DNA of 64,000 bases from Vicia villosa (GCF_029867415.1 NC_081186.1:30445915-30509914), one strand, 5' to 3'. Positions 44,935 through 57,118 are shown, numbered from the stretch's first letter. The notes: generated by a model from the sequence alone, not told the origin. Translations and numbers: made by a program.

Positions 44935-44946
44935 TGGCATCAGAGC
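44935..44946 (+). other. SIRE primer binding site (copy 2)
   Basis: TGGCATCAGAGC, as in copy 1, two bases after the LTR. Confidence 0.8.
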
Positions 44947-45016
44947 GCCGGTTCTAAGGTGCAAGCACTTAACCGTGTTTAGAAAAGATTCAGGAAGAGA
45001 AAAACACTAAGTCAAG

Positions 45017-46860
45017 ATGGTTGAGACTCCACCACCTTCATTTACATCTACATCTGGCTCAGCTGAGCAATACAATGGAAATGGTAACAATGGTTATACT
45101 AGACCACCAGTATTTGATGGTGAAAACTTTGAATACTGGAAAGATAAACTTGAAAGTTACTTCCTTGGTCTAGATGGTGACTTATGGGATATTCTGATGG
45201 ATGGTTACAATCATCCAGTGAACGCTACGGGCGTAAGGCTTACAAGACAAGAAATGAATGATGATCAAAAGAAGCTTTTCAAAAATCATCATTAATGTAG
45301 GACTGTTTTGCTGAATGCTATCTCTCATGCTGAGTATGAGAAGATATCTAACAGGGAAACTGCCTATGAAATATATGAGTCATTGAAAATGACCCATGAA
45401 GGAAATGCTCAAGTCAAGGAGACCAAAGCTCTTACTCTAATCCAGAAATATGAAGCCTTCAAGATGGAGGATGATGAAAATATTGAGAAGATGTTTTCAA
45501 GATTTCAAACGCTAACTGCTGGATTAAGAGTTCTGGACAAAGGGTACACAACGGCTGATCATGTAAAGAAGATCATCAAAAGCTTGCCCAGAATATGGGG
45601 TCCAATGGTGACTGCATTCAAGATTGCAAAGAATCTGAATGAGGTTTCTTTGGAAGAGCTAATCAGTGCCTTGAGAAGCCATGAGATAGAGCTGGATGCA
45701 AATGAGCCTCAGAAGAAAGGTAAGTCTATTGCATTAAAATCTAATATTAAAAAATGCACTAACGCTTTTCAGGCTGAAGAAGTAGATTCTGAAGAATCAG
45801 AATCAGAAGAAGAAGATGAACTGTCCATGATCTCCAGAAGGGTAAACCAACTCTGGAAGAGAAAGCAAAGGAAGTTCAAAAGCTTCAGAAGTTCAAAGAA
45901 GTTTGAACGAGGAGAATCTTCTGGTGGCAGAAGATCTGACAAGAAGAAGGTAGTCTGCTATGAGTGGAATGAGCCTGGACACTTCAAGAATGAATGTCCA
46001 AAACTTCAGAAGGAGAATCCCAAGAAGAAGTTTCATAAGAAGAAAGGTCTTATGGCAACATGGGATGATTCTGAATCAGAATCAGAATCAGACTCTGAAG
46101 GAGAGCAAGCAAACCTTGCACTGATGGCCACAGTAGATGATGGATCAGAATCTACATCAGAATCAGATTCTGAAGAGGTATTTTCTGAACTATCTAGAGA
46201 AGAGTTAGTTTCCAGTTTAACAGAACTTCTGGAACTCAAGGCTCATCTTAGTATCAAATACAAAAAGCTGAAAAAGCAATTTGAATTTGAAACTAAGAAG
46301 CTGGAAGTGGAAAATTCTGAACTGAAGGAAAAAGTTTTAAAATTATCCAAAGATATTGGATCTCCTTCTGAATCAGAAAAATCCGTTCCTAGCCTCAATC
46401 ATATTCTGAAAGAATATGACTCGAGCTTCAAAAAGTTCCTATCTAGAAGTATTGGCAGAAGTCATCTTGCTTCTATGATATATGGTGTTTCTGGAAACAA
46501 AAGGTTTGGTTTTGGCTATGAGGGTGATACCTCACATAAATTTGAACCTGTTGATGATTTGAAAATCACATACAAGCCATTGTATGATCAGTTCAAATAT
46601 GGCCACTCACATGATATTAGGCTCACTTCACATGACTAGAGTTTTCATACTACATACACCAAGAAGCATGTGACACAACCTAAAAAATATCATGCTGCCA
46701 AACCTAAAGAATATCATGTTGTTCCTCCTGTTACTTATAATGCTAAACCCAAGTTCAATCAGAACTTGAGGAAAACAAACAAGAAAGGACCCAAGAAATT
46801 GTGGGTACCTAAGGAGAAGATAATTTCTGTTGCAGATATCCTTAGCAGCAAAGAAGACAA
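45017..46860 (+). pseudogene. SIRE gag, inactivated
   Basis: The frame opens at ATG 45017 and contains the copia-type gag block (FDGENFEYWK, then EYEKISNRETAYEIYESL and ALTLIQKYEAFKM), acidic serine repeats and a long coiled-coil-like C-terminal region. Stops occur at 45293-45295 (TAA) and 46637-46639 (TAG) while the frame otherwise continues. The zinc knuckle near 45956 reads C-Y-E-W-N-E-P-G-H-F-K-N-E-C, so the second zinc-binding Cys is replaced by Trp (codon 45965-45967). A frameshift before 46884 separates it from the protease. Gag would form the capsid and bind RNA. Confidence 0.88.
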
Positions 46861-48115
46861 AGCACAAAATGTCATGGTACATGGACTCTGGGTGCTCGCG
46901 ACACATGATGAGAAGAAGGTCTATGTTCCAAGACTTGGTGCTTAAGTCTGGTGGAGAAGTCAAGTTTGGAGGAGATCAGAAGGGCAAAATTATTGGCTCT
47001 GGAACCATAAGTATTGGTAACTCTCCTTCCATAACTAATGTACTTCTTGTAGAAGGATTAGCGCATAACTTATTGTCCATAAGTCAATTAAGTGACAATG
47101 GTTATGACATAATTTTCAATCAAAAGTCTTGCAAGGCTGTAAGTCAGAAGGATGGCTCAATCCTATTTACAAGCAAGAGAAAGAACAATATTTATAAGAT
47201 TGATCTTTCTGATCTTGAGAAGCAGAAGGTGACTTGTCTTATGTCTGTTTCTGAAGAGCAATGGGTCTGGCACAGAAGATTAGGACATGCTATTTTGAGA
47301 AAGATTTCTCAGATTAACAAACTAAATCTGGTCAGAGGACTCCCAAATCTGAAATACAAATCAGATGCTCTTTGTGAAGCATGTCAGAAAGGCAAGTTCT
47401 CCAAACCTGCATTCAAATTTTAGAATGTTGTCTCTTCCTCAAGGCCGTTAGTACATCTGCACATTGATCTGTTTGGACCAGTCAAAACAGCATCTGTCAG
47501 AGGGAAGAAATATGGATTAGTCATCGTAGATGATTATAGCCGCTGGACATGGATAAAGTTCTTAAAACACAAGGATGAGTCTCTATAAGACCTATTCTAA
47601 ATAAGACACCTTATGAATTGTGGAAGAACAGAAAGCCCAACATTTCATATTTTCATCCTTTTGGATGTGTGTGTTTTATTCTGAATACTAAAGATCATCT
47701 TGGTAAGTTTGATTCTAAGGCATAAAAATGTTTCCTTCTTGGATATTCTGAATGCTCTAAAGGCTACAGAGTATACAATACTGAAACATTGGGGCTAGAA
47801 GAATCAATCAGTATCAGATTTGATGATAAGCTTGGTCTTGAAAAGCCAAAGCAGTTTGAGAATTTTGCAGATATAGATATTGACATATCAGAAACTGTAG
47901 AACCAAGAAGCAATGCACCAGAAGCTGAAAGTCTCAGAAGCAAAGAATCAGAAGATCAAGTTGCTGCATCTTTAGAGAATCTCAGAATTTCTGAAGAGCA
48001 AACAGTCAGAAGATCTTCTAGACTCACCTCAGCTCATTCAGAAGATGTGATTCTTGGAAAGAAGGATGATCCTATTAGAACTACATCATTTATAAAGAAT
48101 AACAATCAGAAGTAG
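46861..48115 (+). pseudogene. SIRE pol remnant: protease, GAG-pre-integrase, integrase pieces
   Basis: The protease motif D-S-G-C-S-R-H-M begins at 46884. A GAG-pre-integrase stretch follows (WHRRLGHAILRKI and CEACQKGKFSKPAF), then a stop at 47421-47423 and the first integrase core stretch (HIDLFGPVKT, VDDYSRWTW). Near 47590 the sequence jumps to the integrase C-terminal part (NKTPYELWKNRKPN, FGCVCFILN, LLGYSECSKGYRVYN) in another frame, with a stop at 47723-47725, so part of the catalytic core with the DD35E glutamate is deleted. It ends in the serine-rich linker that normally precedes RT; RT and RNase H are absent. Confidence 0.88.
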
Positions 48116-48523
48116 TGATCAAAATCAGAAGATGAAAAGTTTTATTCAGTGCAACACAGCTATCATCAAGAGTATTCTGATGGTGAACACGTGTATGTAC
48201 GGTTGGTAAAAGCGTGAGTTAATCTGATGGGATGCCGCCCTAGGTAACTGTGTTAAATCATTTCATTTACCACGATCTCTCATCTAACGTCACTCATCAG
48301 TCAATGCAATTGATTTCATTTGATTCTGTAACTGTTCATTCTCATAACTTTATTGCATTCTTTTTCAAATCCGTCTCTATAAATACAATTCAAACCATAA
48401 CGTTTATCTTTTTTGCTCCCATTCTCTCTTTATTCTTGCATGCATTTTTGCAACCTTTTCGGTCTTTTCTCAAACCCTAAGCGCAAACCCAGAAATTGTT
48501 TTTCAAATCTCAGTATTGTTTCA
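48116..48523 (+). other. junction region between SIRE pol remnant and env-like ORF
   Basis: About 400 bp without a recognisable coding match. The RT-RNase H deletion must have its left end close to 48115. The 3' part, with ACCCTAAGCGC, is presumably the leader of the env-like ORF. Confidence 0.6.
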
Positions 48524-50270
48524 ATGGCCGAATCATCATCTCACAATGTTGGCTCATTTGTCCCTCTCCATCTGCAAGAAGAAGATCAGCAAATTACTCC
48601 GGTTATTACCTGTTCTATTCTCAAAAAGGAGTTGGAAGTTATCTGTGAACTCATGGTAGACTTTGATAGTCTCGAAGAACATAACTTTCGTCTTAAAGAA
48701 GATATTCTTTTTCAAGGATGGACCTCGCTATTTGCTGAGTTCTGTGGACCAATCTACCCAAATCTTGTTAAGGAATTTTGGGTGCATGCAGTTGTTGCCC
48801 CTAAATCCATTCTGTCTTTCGTCCATGGGAAGTTTGTGGTCGTTACTGAGAACATTCTGAGAATGATGTTCGATCTAAGAAACCCTGAGGGTGCTTATGA
48901 AATAGATCAAAGGGCTGATTGGGATGAAGTGTTGTCTACCCTTTACACAGATGTAAAGGAGACAAAACGTGTCATGGACATGAGGGATCTTTATAAAATC
49001 TGGACCAAGATTCTTCTGGGGTGTTTCTATCACAGGAAAGGAACACATGCTGCAAACTTCGTCAACAATGAGCATAAATAAATTTTGTATTGCATTGCTA
49101 CTCAGAAGAAGGTTGACGTTATCTACATAATCTTCAATCACATGTGGAATGCTGTGAGGGATTCCAGGAATGCCTTCAGAGTAAATAAGTGTACTATCAT
49201 TCCTTTTGGAAGAATGATTACAAACCTTCTGGTTCATTCCAAGATAGTTGAGAAATTGGAAGCTGAAGGTACCATCAAAGATCTGGCTGTCAATACTGGA
49301 AGCTGCTTGAACGCTCTCACCTTGAGAAAGATGAGTGTCATTGATGCTATCATCAAAACCCCTCAACCTCTTCCTGGCGCAAGAAGCAGAAGAGATCTTA
49401 TTCTTGCTGACTTTGAACCCTTCTTCAGAAGTGAGGTGCCAGGAGTCAGAACTAGATATCTGAAGTCACTCAAGGAAGATGAAGGAGTAAAAGATCAAGA
49501 AAAAGGTGCTCCTGCTAAAGAAGGTCGCAAGAAAACTTCTACTTCTAGGGCTGCTGCCTCGGAAGATGTTTCAGAAGCTGCTCCTGAAGCTGCTGTGAAG
49601 AAGGAAAGAAGGACTAAGAGAAAATTTGATCATCCTTCTGATAATCAGGTGAAGGTAGTTCAGAGTGTAGCTGCTGCTACTACCGTTGAGAAAACTGTTC
49701 CAGAAGAAGCTATTGCTGAAGAAGTTCAAGTTGTTTCAGTTGCAACTAAGAAGAATGTAAAGGAGACTGCTGAGAAGAAGAAAAAGAAGAAGTTGAATAA
49801 AAATGTTGAAATTGGTATAGATGTTGAGAAGAAGAAGACAAGAAAAAGAAAATTAATAATAAATGCCTCTGATGAAGACGAGGATGTTCAAGAAGCTGTG
49901 AATCAGCAAGCAGAAGCTGTGAATCAGAAAGTTAAAATATCTCAAGGACCAACAACTCAAGCAGTTGAAGGTCAGAAGGTTGTTACTAGTGAGAAGGAGA
50001 CACTGGAATCTTCCAGAAGAAGAGAAATCTCTCTTGGGAAGGCTAAGATTGTGGAAGAGCAGAAGAGTAAGAAGCAGAAGAAGCTTGAGGCTGTGTTTGA
50101 AGCTGTTCAGAAGGTATCCAAAGGTATTCATCTCTCTGAACCTGATTCTGTTACTACTTTTCGTTCAGAAGTTGCACCAATAGCTGTTGCTCAAACCCCT
50201 GAACCAGTAAATCAACCAGAAAAAGCCCCATCAGAATCACCCATAAAAGTCCATGTTCTCACACCTCCTT
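48524..50270 (+). pseudogene. SIRE env-like (third) ORF, one stop, truncated by the Tekay insertion
   Basis: From ATG 48524 (MAESSSHNVGSFVPLH) one frame runs to the Tekay LTR at 50271, with a single TAA at 49079-49081. SIRE elements carry such an ORF downstream of pol; it was named env-like, but the N-terminal half looks like the putative plant transposon protein domain, with no signal peptide or clear membrane segment here. Recognisable stretches are AEFCGPIYPNLVKEFWVHA, IIFNHMWNAVRDS and LADFEPFF. The second half is low-complexity, rich in K, E, A and V (for example KKKKKKLNK), and may be disordered. Function is unknown. An upstream in-frame ATG at 48413 would add 37 residues; 48524 is preferred because the intervening part is unlike the family. 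Confidence 0.8.
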
Positions 50271-52197
50271 TGTAACACCCTTCTAAACCCCGCGTCGATT
50301 AATCAAATTAAATCAGAGTAACATGCACAAGGACGTCACAATTAATAAATAAAAATAAACCACATCGGTCACAAGTCATGCATTCACTGAAGAAACATAC
50401 TAACATAACTCATAAATCAACTATCTCATGTTTACACAGCGGAATATGTTATCAAACTAGCATTACATCATCCATGCTTTAATCCTCAAATAAGATAAAT
50501 AAAATAGAGTTAATGTCATAAACTAAAAACAGCGTTCCCTAGTGTTACACCTATTAGAGCATGACCCGACGCTAACCGACACATTGACTCATGAGCTAAT
50601 CCTCACCGAGTCGAAGCCGCTATCCTCAATCTGAAAAATATAGTGTAAGGGTGAGTCTCATTCGCAATTAACAAATATTATTGCATTATAAATAACAGTA
50701 CATTAATAGTTATATTATCCACCCAACTCATCTATATCCAGATCGTCCATCAACATACATACACATATCATCACAACAATATAAGAGTATACATATAGTC
50801 ATGTTATCAAATCCATGCAAATGAATGCAACTGACTCTATGCATGTGGTATCAATCATCATCAATGGGAATCACCCACCGACCGATCTATCATCATCCAG
50901 ATACGGCCCTGCCAGCACAAATTCCATACAGTGGGAATTCTGCCATTCACTGAATCCTCTCATCATCTAGGATTCAGTCCTCTTCAATGCTTATGAATGC
51001 ATGCAAACATATATATAACATACTTCCATCATCTCCACTCTATGAGTAGCATCATCTATACTCATCTCATCATCATCATCATCATTACTAAGTATGTTCA
51101 TATATACATTAACATCATTCAATACAATCAATCATCAGTAAACCACAAAATCACATCACAAGGTTTACACGGTCTCAAACAGCATACAAAACAGGCCTGC
51201 AAATCGAAAGTTACACATCGTTGAACTTTCCAGAAAATCACAAAACAGAAATTTCACATACAGAAACCATACGCGTATCATCAAGTCCATACGCGTATCA
51301 CCATCCCTCATACGCGTACCGTACGCATTCCACCAGAGTCAAAAATGGCCTAAAAACAACCTCATACGCGTACCAACCTTGCCATACGCGTATCACCAGA
51401 ATCAATTTCCTCATTTAAAAATTCCATACGCGTATGAGCATCCTCATACGCTCTCATACGCAAATCACCAGCACAAGGAACTTTGGGACAGGGCAGCTGG
51501 GTATCATACGCGTATAGCCCTTGGGGAATGTCCCTCATACGCGTATGACCTCATCCCATACGCGTATGGCAGTGTTTCATACGTGAAACACTAGAAAATG
51601 TCTAGTACCTGCAACTTCATAACAGTCTAAAACCCACTCGTTCTTACTCATACTAGTCCACGATTTTGAGTCTAAAACAGTCCAATTTTCACTCTATTAT
51701 TCATAGAATTCATTCATACGGATTAATCTATCATCCTACATCAATTCATACATCAAAAATCCAAAATCTAAACCAATTCTTAGGACTCAAAAACCTAACT
51801 CTGACATACAAATCAAATTGAATCAACAACACAGCTATCATGCACCAATCATCTATAATCACAATAAGAGATGATAATTGGAAGAGTCCCCCCTTACCTT
51901 AGCCAAATTCTTGCTCTTTGGTCTCTTCCTCTTTGTTCCTCTTCTACGTTCTTCGTGTTCCAACTTATCTCTTTTCACGTTCTGCTCTTTCTTTCCCAAT
52001 TCTAATTATTTTATGAAAAATAATATTAAATTAGTAAGGGCTTTACTACACTACACCCCCTCTTCTTACTAATCTCACACCTGGCCCAAATGCCATCAAC
52101 CATCATTTTTCCATTATTTTCATAAAATCCATAATAATAATAATTATTAATCTAATATTCAAATTAAAATTAAAATTAAAATTATACGGGTGTTACA
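50271..52197 (-). repeat. 3' LTR of the outer Tekay element
   Basis: It is 1927 bp long and homologous in layout to the inner Tekay LTRs but clearly diverged from them (a different subfamily). It contains the CATACGCGTATG word array. Confidence 0.92.
51268..51586 (-). repeat. array of CATACGCGTATG palindromic words
   Basis: About ten copies of ATACGCGTAT or ATACGCGTAC, several extended to the perfect 12-base palindrome CATACGCGTATG, are at irregular spacing of 10-50 bp. Confidence 0.92.
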
Positions 52198-52216
52198 ACT
52201 CTCCCCCACTAAAAGA
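52198..52216 (-). other. polypurine tract of the outer Tekay element
   Basis: On the minus strand TTTTAGTGGGGGAGAGT directly precedes the 3' LTR. The inner element has the same tract at 57119-57135. Confidence 0.85.
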
Positions 52217-52239
52217 GTTTTCGTCCTCGAAAACATACC

Positions 52240-55200
52240 TTAGGTAAAGAGCTCTGGATAAGAATCCTTCATCTGGCTCTCTAGCTCACATGTAACATTT
52301 CCTACAGGCGGTCCTCCCCAAGCTACTCTGACTAAAGCTATTTCCTTACCACGCAATTGCTTCAGCCTTCGATCCTCAATCCTCACAAGCAATGCCTCAA
52401 CCATTAAGTTGTCTTTTACCTGTACATCGTCTACATGGATCACATGGGAAGGATCCGAAAAGTTTTTCCTCAACTGAGACACATGAAACACATCATGCAA
52501 CTTTGGAAGCATCGGCGGTAAAGCGACACGATATGCCACTTCTCCCACTCTTTTAGAAATTTGGAATGGTCCAATAAAACCTGGAGTCAACTTCTTTGAC
52601 TTCAATGCCCGACCAATACCTGTCATAGGAGTAACTCTCATAAACACATGGTCTCCCTCTTGAAACTCAAGTGTTTTCCTCCTCTTGTCATGATAACTCT
52701 TCTGACGACTCAGATTGGTACCAACACAACGGCGTCCTACACCTCCTACCATACAAAGCCTCAAACGGAGCCATACCGATACTCGAATGATAATTGTTGT
52801 TGTAGGTAAACTCAATCAAAGGCAGATAACTATCCCAAGTACCTCCTTTTTCTAACACACAAGCACGCAACAAATCCTCTAACGACTGAATCGTCCTCTC
52901 GGTCTGTCCATCAGTCTGCGGATGATAAGCAGAACTTAGTCTCAGCTTAGTACCCAAAGCTTTCTGCAAACCTTCCTAGAACTTAGACGTAAACCTCGGA
53001 TCTCTGTCTGACACGATACTTGAAGGAATACCATGTAGACTAACTATCTTCTCAATATACAACTGAGCTAGCTTCTCCATCGGATAATCCATTCTCACTG
53101 GTATAAAATGTGCAGACTTCGTCAACCTGTCCACCACGACCCAGATAGCTTCACAATTTCTGACAGTTCTCGGCAAACCCGAAACAAAATCCATCGATAT
53201 GCTATCCCACTTCCACTCAGGAATAAACATCGGTTGCATAAACCCAAATGGCTTCTGATGCTCAATTTTTTACTTCTGGCACGTCAAACAAGAGTACACA
53301 AACTCAGCAATTTCTTTCTTCATTCCAGGCCACCAAAACAACTTTTTCAAATCATGATACATCTTGGTAGCACCAGGATGAATACTCAACCCACTACGGT
53401 GTCCTTCTTCCAAAATACGTTTTCGTAGTTCAGCAACATCAGGAACACAAACTCGGTCACCAAACCTCAGTATACCATTCTCGTCAATTCTGAATTCACC
53501 ACTCTTGCCTTGATTAATCAAAGTCAACTTATCGATCAATTCAACATCAGCTTTCTGACCCTCTCTGATCTCTTCAAGAATACCGCTAGTCAGCTTCATC
53601 ATACCCAATTTGACACTTGTAGGAGTACCTTCACACACCAAACTCAAGTCTCTGAATTGTTCAATCAAATCCAATTCCTTCACCATTAGCATAGACATAT
53701 GCAAGGTCTTCCTACTCAATGCATCAGCAACAACATTTGCCTTACCCGGATGGTAATTCAAACCAAAATCATAATATTTCAGAAATTCTAACCACCTTCT
53801 CTGTCTCATATTCAACTCTTTCTGATCAAAGAGATACTTTAGGCTCTTATGATCACTGAATACTTCAAATCTCGAACCATACAAATAGTGCCGCCACAAC
53901 TTCAAAACAAAAACTACAGCTGCCAACTCCAAATCATGAGTCGTATAATTCCTTTCATGTACTTTGAGTTGTCTCGATGCATAAGCGACTACTTGTTGAT
54001 TTTGCATCAATACGCCACCTAAACCCATCAGTGATGCATCACAATAAACCACAAATGATTCTGTCGGATTCGGCAAAATCAAGATAGGAGCACTAGTCAA
54101 CCTCTTCTTCAGCTCTTGGAATCCTTCTTCACACTTTGCATCCCAAATAAAATCTTGTCCCTTCCTGGTTAGTTTAGTTAACGGCAAAGCTAACTTTGAA
54201 AATCCTTCAATAAACTTTCTGTAGTAACCTGCAAGACCAAGAAAGCTACGAATCTATGACACTGACTTCGGAGCTTCCCACTGAGACACAACTTCTATCT
54301 TTGTAGGATCAACAGCAATACCATTCTTAGAAATCACATGCCCAAGAAAACTGACTTCCCCTAACCAGAATTGACACTTCGACAGTTTGGCAAAAAGTTG
54401 CTTCTCTTTTAACAGTTCCAATACCGTTCTGAGATGTTCAACATGTTCTTCCTCATCCTTAGAGTATATTAGGATGTCATCTATAAACACCACCACGAAC
54501 TTATCGAGATAAGGATGAAAGATCCTGTTCATATACTCCATAAAAACACCAGGTGCATTAGTGACTCCAAACGGCATTACAGAATACTCATAATGTCCAT
54601 ACCTTGTTCTAAAAGCAGTCTTCTGAATATCGTCATCTTTCACACGTATCTGATGATACCCAGACCTCAGATCAATCTTTCTAAACACACGCGCTCCAAC
54701 CAACTGATCCATCAAATCATCAATCCTCGGCAAAGGATACCGATTCTTGATAGTAACCTTGTTCAATTGTCTGTAATCTACACACAGCCTCATCGAACCC
54801 TCTTTCTTCTTCACTAGTAACACAGGCGCACCCCACGGAGAAACACTAGGACGAATGAATTTCTTCTCCAGCAATTCTTCTAACTGCTTCTTCAGTTCGG
54901 CCAACTCAGACGGCGACATACGATACGGTGCCATCGACACCGGACTAGTTCCCGGAATTAAATCAATAGAAAACTCCACTTCTCTTTCCGGTGGTAATTC
55001 ATTCACATCTTCTGGAAAACCTTTTTGAAATTCACACACCACAGGTAATTCGCTACTCGCCACTTTTTCTTTCACATTCATCAATGCGAACAACATAAAC
55101 ACTGTTGCACCATCCTCGATAGCCTCATTCACCTGTCTAGCTGTCATTTCCAAATTATCAGTACTAACCTCTTCGGGAAAAATTACCGTCTTCGCAAACA

Positions 55201-55272
55201 GTTGATATGAACACGGTTGAACTCCAACCAGTTCATTCCCAGGATTACATTGAGTTGTTTCAACGGAAGGCA
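52240..55272 (-). pseudogene. outer Tekay pol: RT, RNase H, integrase, chromodomain-like end
   Basis: The same domain order as the inner copy can be followed. The RT contains [14 protein letters not shown] and FIDDILIYS, RNase H contains [14 protein letters not shown], and integrase has an HHCC zinc finger and SDRDPRF. The C terminus carries the LRGKEIALVRVAWGG stretch where chromoviruses have a chromodomain. Damage on the minus strand: a 1-bp loss near 55195 shifts frame just after the protease. Stops lie at 54254-54256 (TAG), 53270-53272 (TAA) and 52976-52978 (TAG). A deletion of roughly 95 bp plus a frame change lies near 52720-52730 in integrase. It begins at the inner Tekay insertion and continues at 63524. 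Confidence 0.9.
55268..55272 (-). repeat. target site duplication AGGCA (left copy) of the inner Tekay
   Basis: AGGCA at 55268-55272 and at 63519-63523 flank the inner element exactly. The outer protease frame is continuous if the element and one copy are ignored. Confidence 0.95.
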
Positions 55273-57118
55273 TGTAACACCCTTCTAAACCCCGCAGAAA
55301 ATTAACATTTAAAATCAGAGTGAAACATGAAGAAGAGTATTACAACGCCAACAAAATAACCAAATATTCATGTCATGCCATAAAGGAACGATAAACCAAA
55401 AATTATTCAGGTAGTATGTTAACACAGCGGAATATTCTTAACAACTGAATAATCAAACATCTGGAGTCGAAGACTCATAATTCAACCATAAACCATAAAC
55501 AAAACAGAAGTCTATCAGCCAATTCTAAAATAACGTTCCCGGTGTTACACGACCAGAGCATGACACAGACCCAACTGACTCTAACGAACTACTTGACAAG
55601 CTAATCCTCACCAAGTACACAAGCTACTCCTCAATTTGAAAAAATAACAACAGTAAGGGTGAGTTTCATTCGCATTAACAAATGTTATAGGTATATAAAC
55701 AATACAACTTCATCCATACATTATTCACCCAAATCAATTATATTCAGATAATATAGCAACATTCGTCAATTACAGTCATTCATACCAAAATACACACAAA
55801 TTATAACATTGGACAACTTCCATTCATGTTACAATTATACACAACAACTTAATGCAATGCAACTAAATGCATGTGGTACCAAACATGGGATAACCCATCT
55901 CACTGATCCACCACCATAAAGATTCGGCTACTTCTCTCACCAATTCCACACAATGGGAATTAGCTACCGCTGTCCCACCACCATAAGGGATACAGCCCAC
56001 AACATGATTATGAAATGCATGCATCACATACCGCATTCTAATCATCAACACCAAACAACTGACAATCATAATCATCAACCGATGCAATAACAATATAAAC
56101 CACCACAACCAATTTAAATCAAGTGTTTAAATTAAATTCGAGTCACGACTCAAACACTATTTTATTGCATAATCACTTAATTAGCCTCACTGTGCTCGAA
56201 ACGGCACATCAAACAGACTAAGAGTTAAAAAGTTATACATCGTTAAACTTTTAAAAAAAACCCAAACAGCAACAGCACGCGGCGCCAAGTTTGGTTCGCG
56301 GCGCGAACTGAGTGTTCCAAAAATCCTTGGCTCCCTGCCAAGCTGTTCGCGGCGCAAACACCTATACGCGGCGCGAAACGAGAGAAAAATTACGCCTTCG
56401 CGGCGCCAACACAGGTACGCGGCGCGACCTGTGCGTATCACAACATCCTGGCATTCTGCCCACCTGTTCGCGGCGCCAACCCTGTGCACGCGGCGCGAAC
56501 CGGTGATTTCAGAAACCCCGACCTGCAGAAAACAACATTCTATACCTCCCAATTGCTCTCAAATCATACCAGTACGAATTTCAGAAAAATAAACCACACA
56601 TACAACATAAATTGCACGTTTACACATACTGCTAATCATGTTTAACATCATTATTCAACACCAATCATCATTCACAACCTAAATTGAATCAAAGTTCTAT
56701 AAACCCCAAACCCGACATATAATCCAATTCGAAATCCTAACATACAAATTCCATTAAATCATTCATACAACCCATAATAGAGGTTAATAAGAAGAATCCC
56801 CCCTTACCTTAGCCAAATTCTTGAATTGGTTCCTCTTCCTTTTTGGCTCTCCTTCACGTTCTTCAGTTCCTCTTCTCACAGCTTCTGGTTTTCACGTTCT
56901 AATTTCCCCTTCTCTTCTTGTTTTCCTTTATTTTATGAAAAACATAAAATTAGAAATGGGCTCTCACACAATTACACCCCCACTTTACTAATTCCACCGC
57001 ATGGCCCAATAACTTAACATTTCATTATTTTTCCACATAATTCAAAAAAATGTTAATTTCCCATAATTAATTTAAAACTTGATTAAATTAATTAAATAAG
57101 AATTTTCGGGATGTTACA
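55273..57118 (-). repeat. 3' LTR of the inner Tekay
   Basis: As written on plus it begins TGTAACACCC and ends GGATGTTACA. It contains the CGCGGCGC word array (56277-56500) and a TATA-like TTTATATACC on the minus strand near 55700. A 121-codon minus-strand frame over the array (56187-56552) is also open in the other LTR but looks like repeat read-through. Confidence 0.95.
56277..56500 (-). repeat. array of CGCGGCGC palindrome-like words (3' LTR)
   Basis: Eight words alternate CGCGGCGCCA with CGCGGCGCGAA or CGCGGCGCAAA. The form TTCGCGGCGCGAA is a perfect palindrome around a central G. GC content jumps locally in an AT-rich LTR. The same array is at 62667-62891 in the 5' LTR. Confidence 0.92.

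Larger units (their letters stand above)
41106..45102 (+). repeat. 4-kb direct tandem duplication, copy 2
   Basis: It is colinear with copy 1: Ogre-like LTR part 41106-43490 (palindromic words 41296-41412), antisense SIRE fragment 43491-43796, SIRE LTR 43797-44932, PBS and gag start. Right of 45102 the gag reads on without interruption, so copy 2 keeps the original right context and copy 1 the original left context. Confidence 0.93.
43797..50270 (+). mobile_element. SIRE-type Ty1/copia retrotransposon with env-like ORF, 3' end displaced
   Basis: 5' LTR, PBS, gag, protease, integrase remnants and an env-like ORF are in the order of SIRE (Sirevirus) elements, but RT-RNase H is missing. The outer Tekay element interrupts it at 50271. 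The 3' part and 3' LTR should lie right of the window, beyond that Tekay. Position 43797 is preceded by GTACC, the expected target duplication whose partner cannot be seen. Confidence 0.88.

Noticed and set aside
37111..45102. tandem SIRE array by unequal recombination between LTRs
   Set aside because: That process gives units bounded within LTRs; here the borders lie in the Ogre-like LTR and in gag.
48250..48480. 76-codon plus-strand ORF before the env-like gene
   Set aside because: Out of frame with the env-like ORF and without similarity that I recognise; treated as leader sequence.
51268..51586. CRISPR-like look of the regularly recurring CATACGCGTATG words
   Set aside because: Words are too short, spacing is irregular, the spacers are ordinary LTR sequence, and the context is a plant LTR. 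It is not a CRISPR array.
56187..56552. 121-codon minus-strand ORF, open in both inner Tekay LTRs (also 62578-62943)
   Set aside because: It is rich in Arg-Arg-Glu and Ala-Pro-Arg because it reads through the CGCGGCGC words. Conservation between two LTRs of one element says nothing about selection.
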